Source: Mycobacterium kiyosense (GTDB taxonomy: Bacteria; Actinomycetota; Actinomycetes; Mycobacteriales; Mycobacteriaceae). From it: 64,000 nucleotides of DNA. The stretch covers positions 1,364,001-1,428,000 of the forward strand of contig AP025179.1 in NCBI GenBank assembly GCA_021654635.1, read 5' to 3'. Of the stretch, positions 1-8,302 are shown in pieces (position 1 is the first letter of the stretch; each line of letters opens with the position of its first letter). The notes below the pieces were generated by a model, which was not told where the DNA came from, did not search any database, and saw nothing but the letters and a program-made list of their open reading frames with translations. Made by a program: the position numbers and the translations under genes.

Positions 1-1
1 G

Positions 2-1246
2 CCCAGTGCGCTGCGCGGGTTCGTCAAGGCGGGGCAGGCGGCTTACCAGTACGCCACCGTGCACACCGAGGGCTTCTCCGGGCCGGCACTGATCGTCGGC
101 TCGCCGACGTCGTCGCGGGTGGCCAACCTGGAGCTGTACCTGATCTTCCCGCTGGCCAACGAGCAGGCCACCATCACCCTGGTGCGCAGCACGATGGCCA
201 CCGGCGGGCTGGTGCTGCTGTTGCTGCTGGCCGGGATCGCGCTGCTGGTCTCGCGGCAGGTGGTGAACCCGGTGCGGTCGGCGTCGCGGATCGCCGAGCG
301 GTTCGCCGAAGGCCACCTGTCCGAGCGGATGCCGGTGCGCGGTGAGGACGACATGGCGCGGCTGGCGGTGTCGTTCAACGACATGGCCGAGAGCTTGTCG
401 CGGCAGATCACCCAGCTCGAGGAGTTCGGTAACCTGCAGCGCCGCTTCACCTCCGACGTCAGCCACGAGTTGCGCACGCCGCTGACCACGGTGCGGATGG
501 CCGCGGACCTGATCTACGACCACAGCGCCGACCTGGACCCGGCGCTGCGCCGCTCCACCGAGTTGATGGTCAACGAGCTGGACCGGTTCGAGAGCCTGCT
601 CAACGACCTGCTGGAGATCTCCCGCCACGACGCCGGGGTGGCCGAACTGTCGGTGGAGGCGGTCGATCTGCGCACCACCGTCAACAGCGCGCTGGGCAAT
701 GTCGGTCACCTCGCCGAGGAGGCCGGCATCGAGTTGCTGGTGGATATGCCGACCGAGGAGGTGATCGCCGAGGTCGATGCGCGCCGGGTGGAGCGCATCC
801 TGCGCAACCTGATCGCCAACGCGATCGACCACGCCGAGCACAAGCCGGTGCGGATCCGGATGGCCGCCGACGAGGACACGGTCGCGGTCACCGTGCGCGA
901 CTACGGTGTCGGGTTGCGGCCGGGTGAGGAGAAGCTGGTGTTCAGCCGGTTCTGGCGGTCGGACCCGTCGCGGGTGCGGCGTTCCGGCGGTACCGGCCTG
1001 GGGCTGGCGATCAGCATCGAGGACGCGCGGCTGCACCAGGGCCGGCTGGAGGCCTGGGGCGAACCGGGCGAGGGCGCGTGCTTCCGGCTGACCCTTCCGC
1101 TGGTGCGCGGGCACAAGGTGACCACCAGTCCGCTGCCGATGAAACCCATCCCGCCGTCCGCCGCCCAGTCCGGTCCGCAGCCGTTGACCCCGACCGGCCC
1201 GCAGCCCCTCACCCGGCACCGCGAGCACGCCGACCGGAGCGGATGA
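2..1246 (+). CDS. mtrB: Sensor histidine kinase MtrB, 3' part
   Basis: C-terminal 414 codons of the MtrB kinase, which phosphorylates the response regulator MtrA to control cell division and envelope genes. The frame is already open at base 2, so the N-terminus, including the first membrane segment and part of the sensor region, lies outside the window. Visible in order are a second membrane helix (bases about 185-260), a HAMP linker, the dimerisation/phosphoacceptor helix with the SHELRTPLT motif (phosphorylated His at 464-466), and an ATPase domain with the N-box NAIDHA and G-box GTGLGLAI. The tail is Pro-rich. The stop overlaps the lpqB start as ATGA, indicating translational coupling. The usual upstream partner mtrA is not visible. 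Confidence 0.95.
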   Translation, partial: PSALRGFVKAGQAAYQYATVHTEGFSGPALIVGSPTSSRVANLELYLIFPLANEQATITLVRSTMATGGLVLLLLLAGIALLVSRQVVNPVRSASRIAERFAEGHLSERMPVRGEDDMARLAVSFNDMAESLSRQITQLEEFGNLQRRFTSDVSHELRTPLTTVRMAADLIYDHSADLDPALRRSTELMVNELDRFESLLNDLLEISRHDAGVAELSVEAVDLRTTVNSALGNVGHLAEEAGIELLVDMPTEEVIAEVDARRVERILRNLIANAIDHAEHKPVRIRMAADEDTVAVTVRDYGVGLRPGEEKLVFSRFWRSDPSRVRRSGGTGLGLAISIEDARLHQGRLEAWGEPGEGACFRLTLPLVRGHKVTTSPLPMKPIPPSAAQSGPQPLTPTGPQPLTRHREHADRSG

Positions 1247-3009
1247 TGTTGCTGCGCAAGCTTTTTGTTCTGCTGCTGGCGGCCGGCCTGCTGGCCGGCT
1301 GCGCGAGCGTGCCGAGCTCGTCGGCCCCACAGGCGATCGGCACCGTGGACCGGCCGGCGCCGTCGAACCTGCCCAAGCCGACCCCCGGCATGGATCCCGA
1401 CGTGCTGCTGCGGGAATTCCTCAAGGCCACCGCCGACCCGGCCAACCGGCATCTGGCGGCGCGGCAGTTCCTCACCCAGTCGGCCTCCAACGGCTGGGAC
1501 GACGCCGGTAGCGCCCTGCTCATCGACCATGTGGTGTTCGTGGAAACCCGTGGCTCCGAGCGTGTTTCGGCCACTATGCGGGCCGACATCCTGGGTTCGC
1601 TGTCCGACGTGGGCGTCTTCGAGACGGCGGAGGGGCAATTGCCCGATCCGGGCCCGATCGAGTTGGTCAAGACCTCCGGCGGCTGGCGCATCGACAAACT
1701 GCCCAACGGGGTCTTTCTGGACTGGCAGCAGTTCCAGGCCACCTACAAACGCAACACGCTCTATTTCGCCGACCCGACCGGCAAGACCGTGGCGCCCGAT
1801 CCGCGCTACGTCGCGGTGTCCGACCACGACCAGCTGGCCACCGAGTTGGTGTCCAAGTTGTTGGCCGGGCCCCGCCCGGAGATGGCGCACACGGTGCGCA
1901 ACCTGCTGGCCCCGCCGCTGCGGCTGCGCGGCCCGGTGACCCGCGCCGACGGCGGCAAGAGCGGCGTCGGCAAGGGGTACGGCGGCGCCCGCGTCGACCT
2001 GGAAAAGCTGGCCACTACCGACCCGCACAGCCGGCAATTGCTTGCCGCGCAGATCATTTGGACGCTGGCGCGCGCCGATATCCGCGGACCGTATGTGATC
2101 AACGCCGACGGCGCCCCGCTCGAAGACCGCTTCGCCGAGGGCTGGACCACCTCCGATGTCGCGGCCACCGACCCCGGGGTGGCCGACGGTGCCGGCGCGG
2201 GCCTGCACGCCTTGGTCAACGGGTCGCTGGTGGGGCTGGACGGTCAGCAGATCACCACGGTGCCCGGTGCGTTCGGGCGGATGGGGGACCAGACCGGGGC
2301 CGCGCTGTCCCGCAACGGCCGGCAGGTGGCCTCAGTGGTGACGTTGCGTCGCGGCGCCCCGGACATGGCGGCGTCGTTGTGGATCGGGGATGTGGGCGGC
2401 GAGGCGGTACAGTCCGCCGACGGGCACAACTTGTCGCGGCCGAGTTGGTCGCTGGACGACGCGGTCTGGGTGGTGGTCGACGCCAACAACGTGCTGCGGG
2501 CGATCCCGGAGCCGGCATCGGGTCAGCCGGCGCGCATCCCGGTGGATTCGACCGCCGTCTCGAGTCGTTTCCCCGGCCCGATCACCGACCTGCAGCTGTC
2601 CCGGGACGGGACGCGGGCGGCGATGGTGATTGGGGGACAGGTGATCCTGGCCGGCGTCGAACAGACGCAGGCCGGGCAGTTCGCGCTGACCTACCCGCGG
2701 CGGCTGGGCTTCGGGCTGGGCACCTCGGTGGTGTCGTTGTACTGGCGCACCGGTGACGACGTGGTGGTGACCCGCAACGACGCCACGCATCCGGTCTCCT
2801 ATGTGAACCTCGACGGGGTCAATTCCGACGCGCCGTCGCGTGGCCTGCAGATTCCGTTGTTCGCGATCGCGGCGAACCCGTCCACGGTGTACGTCGCCGG
2901 TCCGCAAGGGGTGCTGATGTATTCGGCGGCGGCCGCCGAGAATCAGCAGGGCTGGTCGGAGGTGGCCGGGCTGATGATCGGCGGCGCGGCACCGGTATTG
3001 CCCGGCTGA
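1243..3009 (+). CDS. lpqB: Lipoprotein LpqB
   Basis: Membrane-anchored lipoprotein that acts with MtrB; in the family it binds the MtrB extracellular domain. The start is ATG 1243 (or ATG 1246), overlapping the mtrB stop. The signal peptide ends in a lipobox LLAGC, placing the lipidated Cys at about residue 20. A GerMN-like domain follows (roughly residues 60-280), then a C-terminal beta-propeller-like half with repeated strands. The length of 588 residues matches the family. No promoter gap separates it from mtrB, so it belongs to the mtrB-lpqB operon. Confidence 0.95.
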   Translation: MMLLRKLFVLLLAAGLLAGCASVPSSSAPQAIGTVDRPAPSNLPKPTPGMDPDVLLREFLKATADPANRHLAARQFLTQSASNGWDDAGSALLIDHVVFVETRGSERVSATMRADILGSLSDVGVFETAEGQLPDPGPIELVKTSGGWRIDKLPNGVFLDWQQFQATYKRNTLYFADPTGKTVAPDPRYVAVSDHDQLATELVSKLLAGPRPEMAHTVRNLLAPPLRLRGPVTRADGGKSGVGKGYGGARVDLEKLATTDPHSRQLLAAQIIWTLARADIRGPYVINADGAPLEDRFAEGWTTSDVAATDPGVADGAGAGLHALVNGSLVGLDGQQITTVPGAFGRMGDQTGAALSRNGRQVASVVTLRRGAPDMAASLWIGDVGGEAVQSADGHNLSRPSWSLDDAVWVVVDANNVLRAIPEPASGQPARIPVDSTAVSSRFPGPITDLQLSRDGTRAAMVIGGQVILAGVEQTQAGQFALTYPRRLGFGLGTSVVSLYWRTGDDVVVTRNDATHPVSYVNLDGVNSDAPSRGLQIPLFAIAANPSTVYVAGPQGVLMYSAAAAENQQGWSEVAGLMIGGAAPVLPG

Positions 3010-3047
3010 GCGCGGCGGTTACCCTCGCACAGAGGAGGCGCTTGCCG

Positions 3048-3866
3048 ATGTCGCCGAAGGTTCCGTTTCTGCGCTGGGATGACCCGCTGCGTGCGCTGGA
3101 CGCGCTGGCCTCGCTGTGGTTCTCGTCGGTGAGCGCGGGGGCCGCCCAGGCGGCGTCGGTGCCGTACCGGACGTTGTTCGCCACATTGCAGCAGTTGCTC
3201 GTCGGCAAGGAAGTCACGGTGCGCATCGGTGAGCACGATGTGACGCTGACCGTCACCGAGTTGGAGTCCGCGTTGGACCCGCAGGGCCTGCCGGTCGGTC
3301 AGCTGGGCGAGGTTCGGGTGGCCGCGCGCGATATCCGGTGGGACGAGCACCATTTGCAGAGCGCCGTCGCCGTGCTGCGCAATGTGCACATCCGTCCCGG
3401 GGTGCCGCCGCTGGTGGTGGCGGCGCCGACGGAGTTGTCCACCGAGTTGGCCAAGGACATCTTCGACGACGTGTTGCGGCAGGCGGCGCCCCAGTTGGAC
3501 AGCGAGATGGGCGACGACGGTACGGCGCGACTGCGCTGGGCGCGCCGGCCGAGTTGGGGTGGTCTGGAGATCGATGCCGACGTGACCGGGTCGACGTTGT
3601 GGTTGCGTCCGCGGGCGCTGGTGGCGGGGCAGCGTAGGTGGCGGCTGCCGCAGCGCACGCCGGCCTATCAGGTGCCGTTGCCGGAGTTGCCGCACGGGCT
3701 GATGATCACCGGCGTCGAGCTCACCCCGGGCGCGGTGCAGGTGTCCGGCCTGCTGCCGGAGTGGCGGATGGAGTTGTCGCTGCCGGCCCTGGAGAACCTG
3801 ATCACCCGGCTCAGCCAGGGTGTGCGCGATTTCAGTTGGCCTTCGCTGTGGTGGGGTTCCGACTAA
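3048..3866 (+). CDS. DUF2993/LmeA-like protein downstream of lpqB
   Basis: A 272-residue protein that follows lpqB in mycobacteria (Rv3243c position). ATG 3048 is chosen because a strong AGGAGG site at 3033-3038 sits 9 bases upstream; TTG 3042 is too close. No signal peptide is obvious. The chain is rich in alternating hydrophobic strands, including a VTGSTLWLRPRAL block and a closing LPELPHGLMITGVELTPG block, which resemble DUF2993/LmeA phospholipid-binding proteins. That assignment is by pattern only. Position suggests a role in the MtrB-LpqB envelope pathway. Confidence 0.75.
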   Translation: MSPKVPFLRWDDPLRALDALASLWFSSVSAGAAQAASVPYRTLFATLQQLLVGKEVTVRIGEHDVTLTVTELESALDPQGLPVGQLGEVRVAARDIRWDEHHLQSAVAVLRNVHIRPGVPPLVVAAPTELSTELAKDIFDDVLRQAAPQLDSEMGDDGTARLRWARRPSWGGLEIDADVTGSTLWLRPRALVAGQRRWRLPQRTPAYQVPLPELPHGLMITGVELTPGAVQVSGLLPEWRMELSLPALENLITRLSQGVRDFSWPSLWWGSD

Positions 3867-3875
3867 CTCGCGCTC

Positions 3876-3910
3876 GAATTACATTGATGTAAATTACGGT
3901 TATGTAATTC
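3876..3910. repeat. AT-rich inverted repeat (possible operator)
   Basis: Just after the DUF2993-like stop lies an AT-rich block in an otherwise GC-rich region. Outer arms GAATTACAT (3876-3884) and ATGTAATTC (3902-3910) are perfect inverted repeats around a 17-base loop. Inside, TTACAT-TG-ATGTAA (3879-3892) is a second dyad, giving three copies of an ATGTAA-type half site. No T-run follows, so it looks more like a protein-binding site than a terminator. The rest of 3911-4150 shows nothing convincing. Confidence 0.5.
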
Positions 3911-4150
3911 GATGCCGGAATTTGCTGGTGCGCAATCACGGCCGGCAATTCGCCAGCTCGTCGCCGGGCGCCCGGAGAGGCGCTTTCCACCCGAAATCGG
4001 CTGGGACATCACCCTTTGGGAGAGCAACCGTAACGGCACGGCAGGTGTGGCGTATCGGTTCGATATCCGACAGGTCACCGCTCTAGGCGGGAATTCGGCG
4101 CGCGTATACGGTTCCCGGTTGTCAGTTAATTGCGGGGGCAATGAATCGGG

Positions 4151-4690
4151 ATGGACGGGGTCGCGTTGCTGATAAGGGATCGATTCTGCGTTGCGCTCTT
4201 TGCCGGCGCGGGCGTCTTCGGAGCTGTGCTGGCATTGAGCCCGAGTGCGGCGGCCGCGCCCCGGCCCACCGGCGGCGGGGGGTCGTGCCTCGAGCAGTTC
4301 GCGGCTCCGCTGGTGCCGTTGGCTGCACCCGTGGTCTTGCCCGGGCCGGTGCCGGTTGCTCCGGTGGTGCCGGTTGCACCGGTCGCTCCGGTGGTGCCGG
4401 TCGCCCCCGTGGTGCCGGTCGCCCCGGTGGTGCCGGTCGCGCCTGTCGTGCCGGTTGCGGGTGCGGGCGCGGGTGCCCTGCCGGCGGATGTCGTGCCTGC
4501 CGCACCGCTGATCCAGGCCGCCGGTACCGGCAAGGGCGCACCGACCGCTCCGCCGCCCTCGCTGGCTGCCACCGCCGCCCCGGTGGTGCTGCCCGGGCCG
4601 CCGCCGCCGGAACCGACCGCGCCCATCCCGGCGGTGCTGGCCGGGTCGCGGACGGCGGTGCCGGTGTGCGCGGGCGGCGGGGTCAACTAG
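4151..4690 (+). CDS. Secreted Pro/Val-repeat protein
   Basis: A 179-residue protein of unknown function. The N-terminus is a classical signal peptide: a few charged residues, a hydrophobic stretch (about residues 13-30) and an Ala-rich end (SAAAAP) before the mature chain. The mature protein has two widely spaced Cys (about 46 and near the C-terminus), a central low-complexity array of PVVPVA units and a Pro/Ala-rich tail. The signal peptide appears only in this frame, which decides against the two longer overlapping frames. It probably lies in the cell wall. Low complexity prevents family assignment. Confidence 0.7.
   Translation: MDGVALLIRDRFCVALFAGAGVFGAVLALSPSAAAAPRPTGGGGSCLEQFAAPLVPLAAPVVLPGPVPVAPVVPVAPVAPVVPVAPVVPVAPVVPVAPVVPVAGAGAGALPADVVPAAPLIQAAGTGKGAPTAPPPSLAATAAPVVLPGPPPPEPTAPIPAVLAGSRTAVPVCAGGGVN
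4346..4459 (+). repeat. Coding tandem repeat PVVPVA
   Basis: Bases encode about 38 residues built from the 6-residue unit PVVPVA/PVAPVA, with an underlying 18-base period (gtggtgccggtcgccccg and variants). Such arrays change copy number by slippage, so the length may vary between strains. It forms the centre of the secreted protein at 4151-4690. Confidence 0.8.
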
Positions 4691-4693
4691 GCG

Positions 4694-5500
4694 CTAGGTG
4701 ATTCCGCGCCGCCGGCGTAGGACGGCGACGTCCGCGGCGATCAGGTCGTCGATACGGTCGGCGAGTTTGCGTTCGGTGGCGGGTACCGCGTGGCTGAAGT
4801 CCGGTACGTAGACGTAGTCGCCGTCGTCGCTGATCTGCACCCAGGCGACGAGGCTCTTGGCCCAGTCCATGCCCCAGGAGCGGGCGGGTTCCCAATGTGA
4901 CTGGATGGTGCCCACGGCTGCTACTCCTGCGTCCGGGACAGTGACGGTCGCGCTCCGGGACGTGACGGGTTCCAGGACTGAGAACGTGTAGTCGTCGTCC
5001 GCGGTGTCGGCATCGGCGGTGGTGGAATCGGCGAAGTAGTCGACGTACTTGGGAATGGTGATTTGCGAGTGTCGACCGGGGCCGATCAGCGGCACCGAGT
5101 TGGCAATGGCGGCCCCCAGGTCGTAGGGCGCGAGCTCATACACGTCCACCACATCCAGGTCGGGGCGCTGCACCGCGCAGAATCCCAACTGGTCGGCGCG
5201 CAACGCCGATATGCGAGTGTCGGGAATGTCTCCGGCCTCGGTGGCACGGTAGAGCACCCGGCACTCGACCCAGATGTCGGCGCGAGTGTAGGCCTGTATC
5301 CACCGGTGGAAGCCACGCAGGTCGCCGTCGGCGGGCCGGTCCGAAAACCGGTGTGGCTCTGGTGGATTGGATACTTGCAGGCCCGGGCGTCCGGTCTCCG
5401 CGAACGGGTAGGGCAGTCCGTCGAGGCCTAGGACATCGCATATCCGGGCCAGATCGGAGATGTCGATGCCGCCGATGTGTTCGCGGCTTACCGCTGGCAT
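4694..5500 (-). CDS. EspG-family T7SS chaperone, intact copy
   Basis: A 268-residue cytosolic protein resembling EspG, the family of type VII secretion chaperones that bind substrate dimers. Support comes from the conserved run of segments: LPYPFAETGRPG near residue 30, an Ala/Asp-rich helix with IWVECRV, QRPDLDVVDVYELAPYDLGA (about 120-140) and IPKYVDYF. ATG 5500 starts 24 bases after the second PH-like gene, so the two are probably co-transcribed. It closely resembles the broken copy at 6335-6973. Unlike that copy it keeps the C-terminal region ending near RIDDLIAADVAVLRRRR. It sits in an orphan cassette with no ESX core genes in view. Confidence 0.7.
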   Translation of the reverse strand: MPAVSREHIGGIDISDLARICDVLGLDGLPYPFAETGRPGLQVSNPPEPHRFSDRPADGDLRGFHRWIQAYTRADIWVECRVLYRATEAGDIPDTRISALRADQLGFCAVQRPDLDVVDVYELAPYDLGAAIANSVPLIGPGRHSQITIPKYVDYFADSTTADADTADDDYTFSVLEPVTSRSATVTVPDAGVAAVGTIQSHWEPARSWGMDWAKSLVAWVQISDDGDYVYVPDFSHAVPATERKLADRIDDLIAADVAVLRRRRGIT

Positions 5501-5524
5501 CTCTTCATCTTCCCGCCACGTCGA

Positions 5525-6254
5525 TCAAGTTGCGCGTTCGCGCAGAGCATGTTCGACCCGATCCATCTGCTGACTCGGATCGGTGTGGGCGCCTTCTTTC
5601 CAGGCCGTCAACGCGTTGAGCAGATTGACTGGTTCGACGGTGACCTGCGCTGCCTGCGGGCCGAGCCGGACGGTCTTGGTCGCGGCAGTGGCGCCCGCAG
5701 TGCGATAGGTAATCTCCACCTGGAAGCCGAAAGTCCTTGGTACTCGCCGGGGCTGGATCGTCTGGACATGGTCACGCCGGATCTCGGCCAGCCCGTGCGC
5801 ATCCTTTCCGATGACGGCTGCCCGCACCCGCAGCGTCGTCGGGTTGATGTACAGGACGCATCGCCGCCACATTAGTAGGACGAAGAACATCGTCAAGGCC
5901 GCCCCGGCGAAGATGACCACGCCGCCAATCACGAATGGCGGGTTGTGGTCCGCGAATCCAGCGCCCAAGGATGCGGCCCCGAATGCTGGCAGCAGCAGGC
6001 CTGCGATATAGGTGACGCCCTCGTACAGGGGAGAATAGCGGCACACGATTTCGTCGCCCGACCGTGCGATCCGCGGCCGAAGTGGACGTCCCCGGCCACT
6101 GACGACGATGACAACGGCGACGCAGAAAACGGGTAGCCACTGATACCAGGGGGGATCCGGCAAGGACTGCCGATAGTGCGAGCACGCCGACCCCCGCGCC
6201 GATGACGTAACGCAGAGCGCCGCCTAAGCGACGGTTGGCAGGGGCTTCGCTCAC
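5525..6254 (-). pseudogene. PH-like membrane protein, second copy, frameshifted
   Basis: Paralogue of the PH-like gene at 6975-7721. GTG 6254 follows a G-rich ribosome site and opens a frame with a first membrane helix (LGGALRYVIGAGVGVLALSA). At the G6 run 6149-6154 (C6 on the coding strand) the frame must change to continue with PPWYQWLPVFC, two further hydrophobic segments, and a soluble PH-like half containing LYINPTTLRVRAAVIG. Removing one base restores a single protein aligned to the paralogue throughout. The lesion is therefore a +1 homopolymer indel, either real or a sequencing error. Without it the product would be about 242 residues with about four membrane segments. Confidence 0.7.
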
Positions 6255-6334
6255 GTCCCCCCCTTCCCCGCCACGAAACTGCGCTCGCCGCTGGCCAAGG
6301 ATACTCGTGGCGCACGGAACCGAATCTCTGTCCT

Positions 6335-6973
6335 TCATTGGGTCCACGTGGTTGACCGGTCGCGCAGGATTTGTTCGATGCGATCCATCAAAGCAACTCG
6401 CGCGTCCGGAACGGTGGTGACGGCCGCGGTTCGCGATGTCACCGGTTGCAAGACGGAGAAGTCCTCGTCGTAGTCGGCGGTGGGATTGATGCCGGTGGGT
6501 GTGGCGAATTAACCGACATACTTGGGCACGGATATTCGCAAATGGCCGCCAGGCCCGATCAGCGGCACCGAGTCGGCGACGGCCGACCCCAATTCGTACG
6601 GCGAGAGCTCATAGACGTTGACCACGTCCTCGTGCGGGCGCTGCACCGCGCAGAACCCCAACTGGTCGGCGCGCAACGCCGATATGCGAGTGTCGGGAAT
6701 GTCTCCGGCCTCGGTGGCACGGTAGAGCACCCGGCACTCGACCCAGATGTCGGCGCGAGCGTAGGCCTGGGCCCACCGGCGGATGGCGCGCAGATCGTCA
6801 TCGCCGATTCGATGCGAAAACATCTGCGGCTCTTGCGGATTGGCCGTATGGCGGCCGGGGCGCCCAGTTTCCGCGAACGGGTAGGGCAATCCGTCGAGAC
6901 CCTCGGCATCGCAAATCTGAGCCAGATCGATCAGGTCGACGGCGCCGATGTGTTCGCGGTTCGCCCCTGCCAT
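6335..6973 (-). pseudogene. EspG-family copy with in-frame stop and fused tail
   Basis: ATG 6973 lies one base after the PH-like gene's stop. Codons run closely parallel to the intact EspG at 4694-5500 as far as VPKYVG, where a TAA (6509-6511) replaces the TAC (Tyr) codon of the intact copy. The same frame then continues with recognisable EspG sequence (DFSVLQPVTSRTAAV). It then switches abruptly to MDRIEQILRDRSTTWTQ and stops at 6335. That tail matches the C-termini of the two PH-like proteins, not EspG. The last third of EspG is missing. A recombination deletion plus a nonsense codon makes a functional product unlikely. Confidence 0.75.
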
Positions 6974-6974
6974 T

Positions 6975-7721
6975 TCACCCGTCGACCCGTGCGCGCCCGG
7001 TGGGCGCACCGCGCAGGGTTCGCTCGATCCGATCCATGAATTCCGCAGAATCGGCACCTTCGCCGCGGCTCCAGATCGTCAGGCCGTCGAGCAGATTCTC
7101 CGGTTCAACGCTGACCTGCGGGCCGATATCGATGGTCTTGGTAGTTTCGCCGACGCCGGCAATCCGGTAGGCAACCTCGACCTGGATGCCGTACCCATTT
7201 GTCACGCCTTTGGGCTCGATGGACTGGATATGTTCGCGGGGGATTTCGATCATGACACGCGCATCCGCACCCACACCGATGACAAAAGCGCGAACCCGCA
7301 ATGTCGTTGGGGTAATGCAAAGAAAGCTTCGTTGCCACATCATTACCGCGCCGAACATCAGCAACATGGCCAGGGCTAGCAGAACAACGCCGCCCACTGT
7401 GAACGCGATATTGTGAGACGCGCGCCCCTCGGCAATGCCTCCGATCCCAAATCCCGGTAGCAGAACGCACCCGAAATATGCGTATCCCTCGTACACCGGA
7501 ATGTACCTGCACACGATTTTCTCGCCGATTCGTTTGATCCCGGCCCGAATGATCAATCGACGGGGCCCGATCAAGAACAGGGCAGCTGTACAGGATAGGA
7601 GCAGACATTCGTACCAGGGGAATCCGGTCAGCGCACCCCACAACGTCAGCAGTAACAGCATTGCGCCGAAGAGGTAGAAGAACACTATCCCCCAGCGGCG
7701 TTTCCGCCCGATGCCCGACAT
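6975..7721 (-). CDS. PH-like domain membrane protein
   Basis: A 248-residue protein. ATG 7721 is chosen for its GAGGAGG site five bases upstream; longer starts to 7748 exist. Two hydrophobic helices near the N-terminus (IVFFYLFGAMLLLLTLW; ECLLLSCTAALFLIG) precede a conserved KIVCRYIPVYEG segment. A hydrophobic pair (about residues 90-130) and a soluble C-terminal half with CITPTTLRVRAFVIG follow, a pattern seen in bacterial PH domains. Base composition is visibly more AT-rich than in flanking core genes, suggesting transfer. Its place between a T7SS substrate and EspG, and its duplication, suggest a dedicated partner or immunity role (inference). Confidence 0.6.
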   Translation of the reverse strand: MSGIGRKRRWGIVFFYLFGAMLLLLTLWGALTGFPWYECLLLSCTAALFLIGPRRLIIRAGIKRIGEKIVCRYIPVYEGYAYFGCVLLPGFGIGGIAEGRASHNIAFTVGGVVLLALAMLLMFGAVMMWQRSFLCITPTTLRVRAFVIGVGADARVMIEIPREHIQSIEPKGVTNGYGIQVEVAYRIAGVGETTKTIDIGPQVSVEPENLLDGLTIWSRGEGADSAEFMDRIERTLRGAPTGRARVDG

Positions 7722-7744
7722 TCGTGCCTCCTCAGGCATGGTCA

Positions 7745-8290
7745 TCACTGCCCGCCGGAGGAGTGCGTTTGCACAATCACACCGGCGGGCGCGGCACCCG
7801 GGCGGACGGTCATCCAGAAAGCGTCGTGGTTTACCGCCGAGGTCAGTAGCGCCGTCACAGTCAATTGCGCGATCATTGTTTCCGGTCCGTATTTGATGAT
7901 TCGGGATCGGGAGACACTTTCGATCGCGCCGAACTCATGAGCAGGGATCTGCAGGGCAAGCAGCCCATGAATGCCGATGCCGTCGTCGGCTGAAGCGACG
8001 TCGCGATGCTGTTCTTCACACCCCGGTACCGATTGCATCTGCTCGTCGGCGAGCATTGCGAACACCTCCTCCTCATCGAGGTCCGCGGCTGCAATGTGGG
8101 TGGTCAACACGGCGTTGGCGCAGAACGATCCGCCGGCTTTCTCGTCGGCGTGACACCACAACCGCAGACCGGGAGCGGAGCGCTCGGGTTCCCACCCCGC
8201 CGGCATACCTATTTCCACCACGAACCCGGGGAATTGGCCGACACCGGTCAAGGCGATACCGGAACGTTTCACATACTCGTCGAATTTCAT
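7745..8290 (-). CDS. LpqN/LpqT-like small protein in T7SS cassette
   Basis: A 181-residue protein that starts with FDEYVKRSGI and contains a MPAGWEP motif near residue 30, an arrangement like the mycobacterial LpqN/LpqT family. Unlike those lipoproteins it has no signal peptide or lipobox, so it is probably cytosolic. It starts 12 bases after the large WXG-type substrate gene and is followed 23 bases later by the PH-like gene, so it is probably part of the same transcript. The similarity is moderate and function unknown. Similar proteins often accompany ESX-secreted proteins. Confidence 0.5.
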   Translation of the reverse strand: MKFDEYVKRSGIALTGVGQFPGFVVEIGMPAGWEPERSAPGLRLWCHADEKAGGSFCANAVLTTHIAAADLDEEEVFAMLADEQMQSVPGCEEQHRDVASADDGIGIHGLLALQIPAHEFGAIESVSRSRIIKYGPETMIAQLTVTALLTSAVNHDAFWMTVRPGAAPAGVIVQTHSSGGQ

Positions 8291-8302
8291 TGTCGCCGCG
8301 TT

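Noticed and set aside
901..2208. Long open frame antisense to mtrB/lpqB (435 codons)
   Set aside because: Shadow of GC-rich coding in the forward genes; no ribosome site, no domain, and low-complexity Gly/Arg/His composition.
3912..4172. 86-codon frame behind the AT-rich dyad
   Set aside because: No ribosome site, no hydrophobic or family pattern, and it overlaps the start of the repeat protein.
4141..4701. 186-codon forward frame overlapping the Pro/Val-repeat protein, and the matching reverse frame
   Set aside because: Both read the same repeats in other frames as Arg/Gly or Thr/Gly-rich strings. Only the frame from 4151 has a signal peptide.
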